DNA of 64,000 bases. It comes from Mycobacterium sp. 852002-10029_SCH5224772. Lineage in GTDB: Bacteria > Actinomycetota > Actinomycetes > Mycobacteriales > Mycobacteriaceae. Under the pieces are notes generated by a model that did not search any database, was not told the DNA's origin, and saw only the letters and a program-made list of their open reading frames with translations. Made by a program: the position numbers and the translations under genes. Shown here piece by piece: positions 63,668 to 64,000 of the stretch. Each line of letters begins with the position of its first letter. Position 1 is the stretch's first letter. The DNA lies in the NCBI RefSeq assembly GCF_001667315.1, contig NZ_LZHT01000003.1, forward strand, positions 62,001 through 126,000, read 5' to 3'.

Positions 63668-64000
63668 CTAGACCCGCCCGGCGATGAAGTCCGCCGCCTG
63701 GCCGGGGTAGGGCGGCGCGGAGTAGTCGTGGTGCGCGTCGCGGTCGCGACCGCCGACGACGCAGACGGGGTCGCCCTCGCTGCACAGGTCGATGGCGCGG
63801 CCGGCGAACGCGCCCGTCGACGACAGGGGTGTGTTGAATCGGTTGCCGGGATTGCCGAACACCGCGACGGCCCTGATCTTGTTGGCCAGGCCGGGATCCA
63901 GCGCGGGCGCCGATCCGAAGTTGCCGATGCGCTGTCCGACGGGCGGCACCCCGGCGAGCATCGAGACCGCGGCGGCGCCCTGCGAGAAGCCGCCGAGCAC
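63668..64000 (-). CDS. Cutinase-family serine esterase, C-terminal part (5' end outside window)
   Basis: 110 residues visible; the frame is open to the window edge. The first residues, VLGGFSQGAAAVSML, hold the nucleophile Ser in the cutinase GxSQG motif. IRAVAVFGNPGNRF, then DLCSEGDPVCVVGG (Cys-Asp-x2-Cys region with the catalytic Asp) and HHDYS with the catalytic His are all typical of mycobacterial Culp proteins. These are secreted esterases for medium-chain lipids. The leading GTG at the edge is internal, not the start. Confidence 0.82.
   Translation of the reverse strand: MLGGFSQGAAAVSMLAGVPPVGQRIGNFGSAPALDPGLANKIRAVAVFGNPGNRFNTPLSSTGAFAGRAIDLCSEGDPVCVVGGRDRDAHHDYSAPPYPGQAADFIAGRV

Overview
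The window is GC-rich, almost wall-to-wall coding DNA from a slow-growing, non-tuberculous mycobacterium. A Mycobacterium avium-complex-like genome fits best, but the species cannot be fixed from the sequence alone. The evidence is PPE proteins, a PknD kinase with an NHL propeller, tandem PstS1 lipoproteins, the AccA3/AccD5/AccE5 carboxylase, the SigF/RsbW/UsfY cluster, frequent GTG/TTG starts and many leaderless-type promoters. Gene order from about 0.3 to 63.6 kb follows the M. tuberculosis Rv3264c-Rv3306c backbone as I recall it. No rRNA, tRNA, IS element, prophage or CRISPR array was seen.

Layout. 0-5.5 kb: end of a Nudix gene, the manB-wbbL-rmlD envelope sugar operon (minus strand), an LCP ligase and a partial adenylation-domain protein. 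5.6-8.9 kb: zinc-efflux pair pacL1-ctpC, with a 54-bp tandem repeat lengthening CtpC, converging on a CDF-like membrane protein. 9.0-11.2 kb: SAM methyltransferase and CoA-transferase. 11.2-19.5 kb: a phosphate block (pknD, pstS2-type, pstB, two pstS1-type genes, pstC1, pstA2), which in M. tuberculosis lies elsewhere (Rv0931c-Rv0936). 19.5-22.8 kb: an overlapping three-gene signalling module (response regulator-PP2C, CHASE3/HAMP histidine kinase, single-domain response regulator). 22.9-28.1 kb: fadE25, purE, purK, a GtrA flippase, a PH-domain membrane protein and birA. 28.1-35.7 kb: a KstD-like flavoprotein, then accD5-accE5-maf, sseA, a SufE-like gene and accA3. 35.7-38.8 kb: a STAS anti-anti-sigma gene converging on sigF-rsbW, followed by usfY, a small membrane gene and several SigF-type promoter sequences. 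38.8-44.2 kb: lysine catabolism (lat, lrpA, a DUF1338 dioxygenase, pcd) and a TetR regulator. 44.2-50.5 kb: lhr, nei2, lpqC. 50.5-55.4 kb: an accessory patch of small secreted proteins, two PPE genes and an MBL hydrolase. 55.5-64 kb: pseudouridine synthase, glpD2, lpdA, GGCT, an esterase, amiA1-amiB1 and the end of a cutinase.

How the genes work together. BirA can biotinylate AccA3, which works with AccD5/AccE5. Lat, Pcd and the DUF1338 protein can be read as one lysine-to-2-hydroxyglutarate route under LrpA. The PP2C module, the STAS protein and RsbW-SigF provide every part type of a partner-switching cascade within 18 kb; that they are connected is inference. The most noteworthy signals are the SigF region (three promoter-like sites, a convergent STAS gene and a frameshifted small membrane protein), the CtpC repeat extension, the Lys-to-Thr change in the PknD catalytic loop and the relocated Pst block with two PstS1 copies.
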